Shown here in pieces: positions 63,439 through 64,000 of a DNA stretch of 64,000 bases (its first letter is position 1; the number at the start of each line of letters is the position of its first letter). The notes beneath the pieces are model-generated. The model saw nothing but the letters and a program-made list of their open reading frames with translations, ran no database searches and was not told where the DNA came from. This DNA is from Arsukibacterium perlucidum DSM 18276 (GTDB taxonomy: Bacteria; Pseudomonadota; Gammaproteobacteria; Enterobacterales; Alteromonadaceae). The DNA lies in assembly GCF_000382165.1 (NCBI RefSeq), contig NZ_KB907701.1, positions 241,535-305,534 on the forward strand, given 5' to 3'. The translations under genes and the position numbers were made by a program.

Positions 63439-63681
63439 ATGGCCAAAAATACAAGTATTAGCTTGGGTGAACATTTTGATGGCTTTATAAGCCACCAAAT
63501 AAAGAGTGGTAGATACGGCTCTGCAAGCGAGGTAGTTAGAGCTGGACTGAGAATCCTTGAAAGCGAGGAACAAAAGCTTGAAACATTGCGCGTATTGATA
63601 AGAGAAGGCATAGCGAGTGGTACCACTGACTATACCTACGATAGCCTGATGCAAGAACTTGACGATGAGCTTGGTAAATGA
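63439..63681 (+). CDS. parD: ParD-like antitoxin (RHH)
   Basis: An 80-residue antitoxin. The N-terminal RHH strand (NTSISLGEHFDGFI) and the GRYGSASEVVRAGLRIL helix are the CopG/ParD DNA-binding signature; the rest is the toxin-binding tail. Starts at 63439, with GAGG at nine bases. It faces opposite to the other cassette genes. ParE begins in its stop (ATGA) but is cut by the IS, so only the antitoxin remains whole. Confidence 0.9.
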   Translation: MAKNTSISLGEHFDGFISHQIKSGRYGSASEVVRAGLRILESEEQKLETLRVLIREGIASGTTDYTYDSLMQELDDELGK

Positions 63682-63700
63682 ATTCATTTTCTGTTTCCAG
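63678..63700 (+). pseudogene. parE: ParE toxin remnant, cut by IS256-family element
   Basis: Starts at ATG 63678, overlapping the parD stop by four bases (ATGA), the normal parDE layout. Only about eight codons (MNSFSVSR) match a ParE start before a T/A-rich IS-end-like sequence and a stop. The remainder should lie beyond the IS, outside the window. Confidence 0.7.
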
Positions 63701-64000
63701 GAGACTATAAAATCTTCTGTGTAAGTGGCTGTTTATCATAACGATACTCGGTCACCGTACATGATCATAAACTGCGTCATGGCAGGCTTCCAATCTCGCA
63801 GTGGCATTGTCCACTTTTTAGCAATCTGGTGTAAAGCCAGATACAACAACTTCAGCACTGCATCATCATTCGGGAATGACCTTCTGGTCTTGGTGACCTG
63901 ACGCAGGCTGGCATTGAGAGATTCGATGGCGTTGGTGGTATAAATGACCTTGCGTATCTCCGGTGGGTAGTCGAAGAACACGCTCAGTCGTGTCCAGTTG
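63701..64000 (-). mobile_element. IS256-family insertion sequence, right part
   Basis: The inserted segment starts about 63701 with GAGACTATAAAATCTTCTG, a plausible terminal repeat like those of IS256-family elements, followed by the transposase C-terminus. The other end is beyond the window. It interrupts parE within the integron array. Confidence 0.75.
63736..64000 (-). CDS. IS256-family transposase, C-terminal part (5' end outside window)
   Basis: The last ~88 residues of a mutator/IS256-type transposase: VIYTTNAIESLNASLRQVTK, NDDAVLKLLYLALHQIAKKW and the RDWKPAMTQF element. The catalytic DDE core lies largely upstream, outside the window, so integrity cannot be judged. Confidence 0.92.
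   Translation of the reverse strand, partial: NWTRLSVFFDYPPEIRKVIYTTNAIESLNASLRQVTKTRRSFPNDDAVLKLLYLALHQIAKKWTMPLRDWKPAMTQFMIMYGDRVSL

Larger units (their letters stand above)
58367..63700 (-). mobile_element. Integron cassette array, seven attC-like sites
   Basis: Between the chromosomal ferric reductase-like gene and the IS at the right edge lie seven short ORF units, all but one on the minus strand. Each is followed by a short imperfect inverted repeat with attC ends (YTAACAA on one end, GCGTTA or GCGTTAG on the other), at 58367, 58797, 60341, 61312, 62345, 62820 and 63339. Genes begin close after one attC and end in the next. This is the standard cassette organisation. Cassette genes face left, so the integrase and attI should be to the right. 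The array probably belongs to a sedentary chromosomal integron; no intI is in the window. Confidence 0.9.

Noticed and set aside
63340..63687. A 115-residue minus-strand reading frame over the attC G and parD region
   Set aside because: It is antisense to parD and its 3' end is attC sequence; parD with its RHH motif is the real gene.
1..64000. CRISPR arrays, tRNA and rRNA genes
   Set aside because: No regularly spaced direct repeats, cloverleaf-type sequence or rRNA stretches were recognised. A covariance search would be decisive.

Overview
The window looks like part of a gammaproteobacterial chromosome from the Alteromonadales/Chromatiaceae-like group that includes Rheinheimera, Alishewanella and Arsukibacterium. 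The evidence is a cbb3 oxidase cluster (ccoNOQP-ccoHIS) running into a SafE-like gene, fnr, uspE and ttcA, an order known from Shewanella-like genomes, together with a gapB-like enzyme, btu genes and YebG. The genus is inferred from protein style. No tRNA, rRNA or CRISPR array was seen.

Layout. 0-4 kb: the end of ald, two tandem CspA-type genes with duplicated promoter and leader, a long GAPDH paralogue and msrB. 4-8 kb: a secreted two-repeat protein and a serine hydrolase, apparently linked by a dnaX-type slippery heptamer, then a LytS-type kinase and LytTR regulator. 8-18 kb: small exported proteins, a CoA transferase, a TonB receptor with a Fur-box-like site, assorted hydrolases and small membrane proteins. 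18-31 kb: central carbon metabolism on the minus strand (MFS, purT, gnd, glgX, glgB, malQ), then gapA and a hexose-6-phosphate mutarotase on the plus strand. 32-42 kb: cbb3 oxidase genes, assembly factors, Fnr, UspE and TtcA. 42-50 kb: Bax-like protein, alaA, alanine symporter, yebG with a LexA box, dgt, a patatin-like protein and a cyanophycinase-like lipoprotein. 51-58 kb: a vitamin B12 uptake and adenosylation operon, redox and thiol proteins, and a flavocytochrome-like reductase with a 30-residue membrane peptide behind it.

58.4 kb to the right end is accessory DNA: an integron cassette array read on the minus strand. Seven attC-like sites delimit cassettes for a small exported protein, an FAD amine oxidase, a DUF4259-like protein, a pair of GNAT acetyltransferases (one frameshifted), a four-helix membrane protein, a DUF6194-like protein and a ParDE toxin-antitoxin pair. 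An IS256-family element cuts ParE after about eight codons and runs off the right end. No integrase or attI is in the window. Because cassette genes face left, intI is expected to the right, beyond the IS.

The points most worth following up are the candidate programmed -1 frameshift at 4706-4712, the cassette array with its large FAD oxidase cassette and IS-killed toxin, and the duplicated csp leaders.
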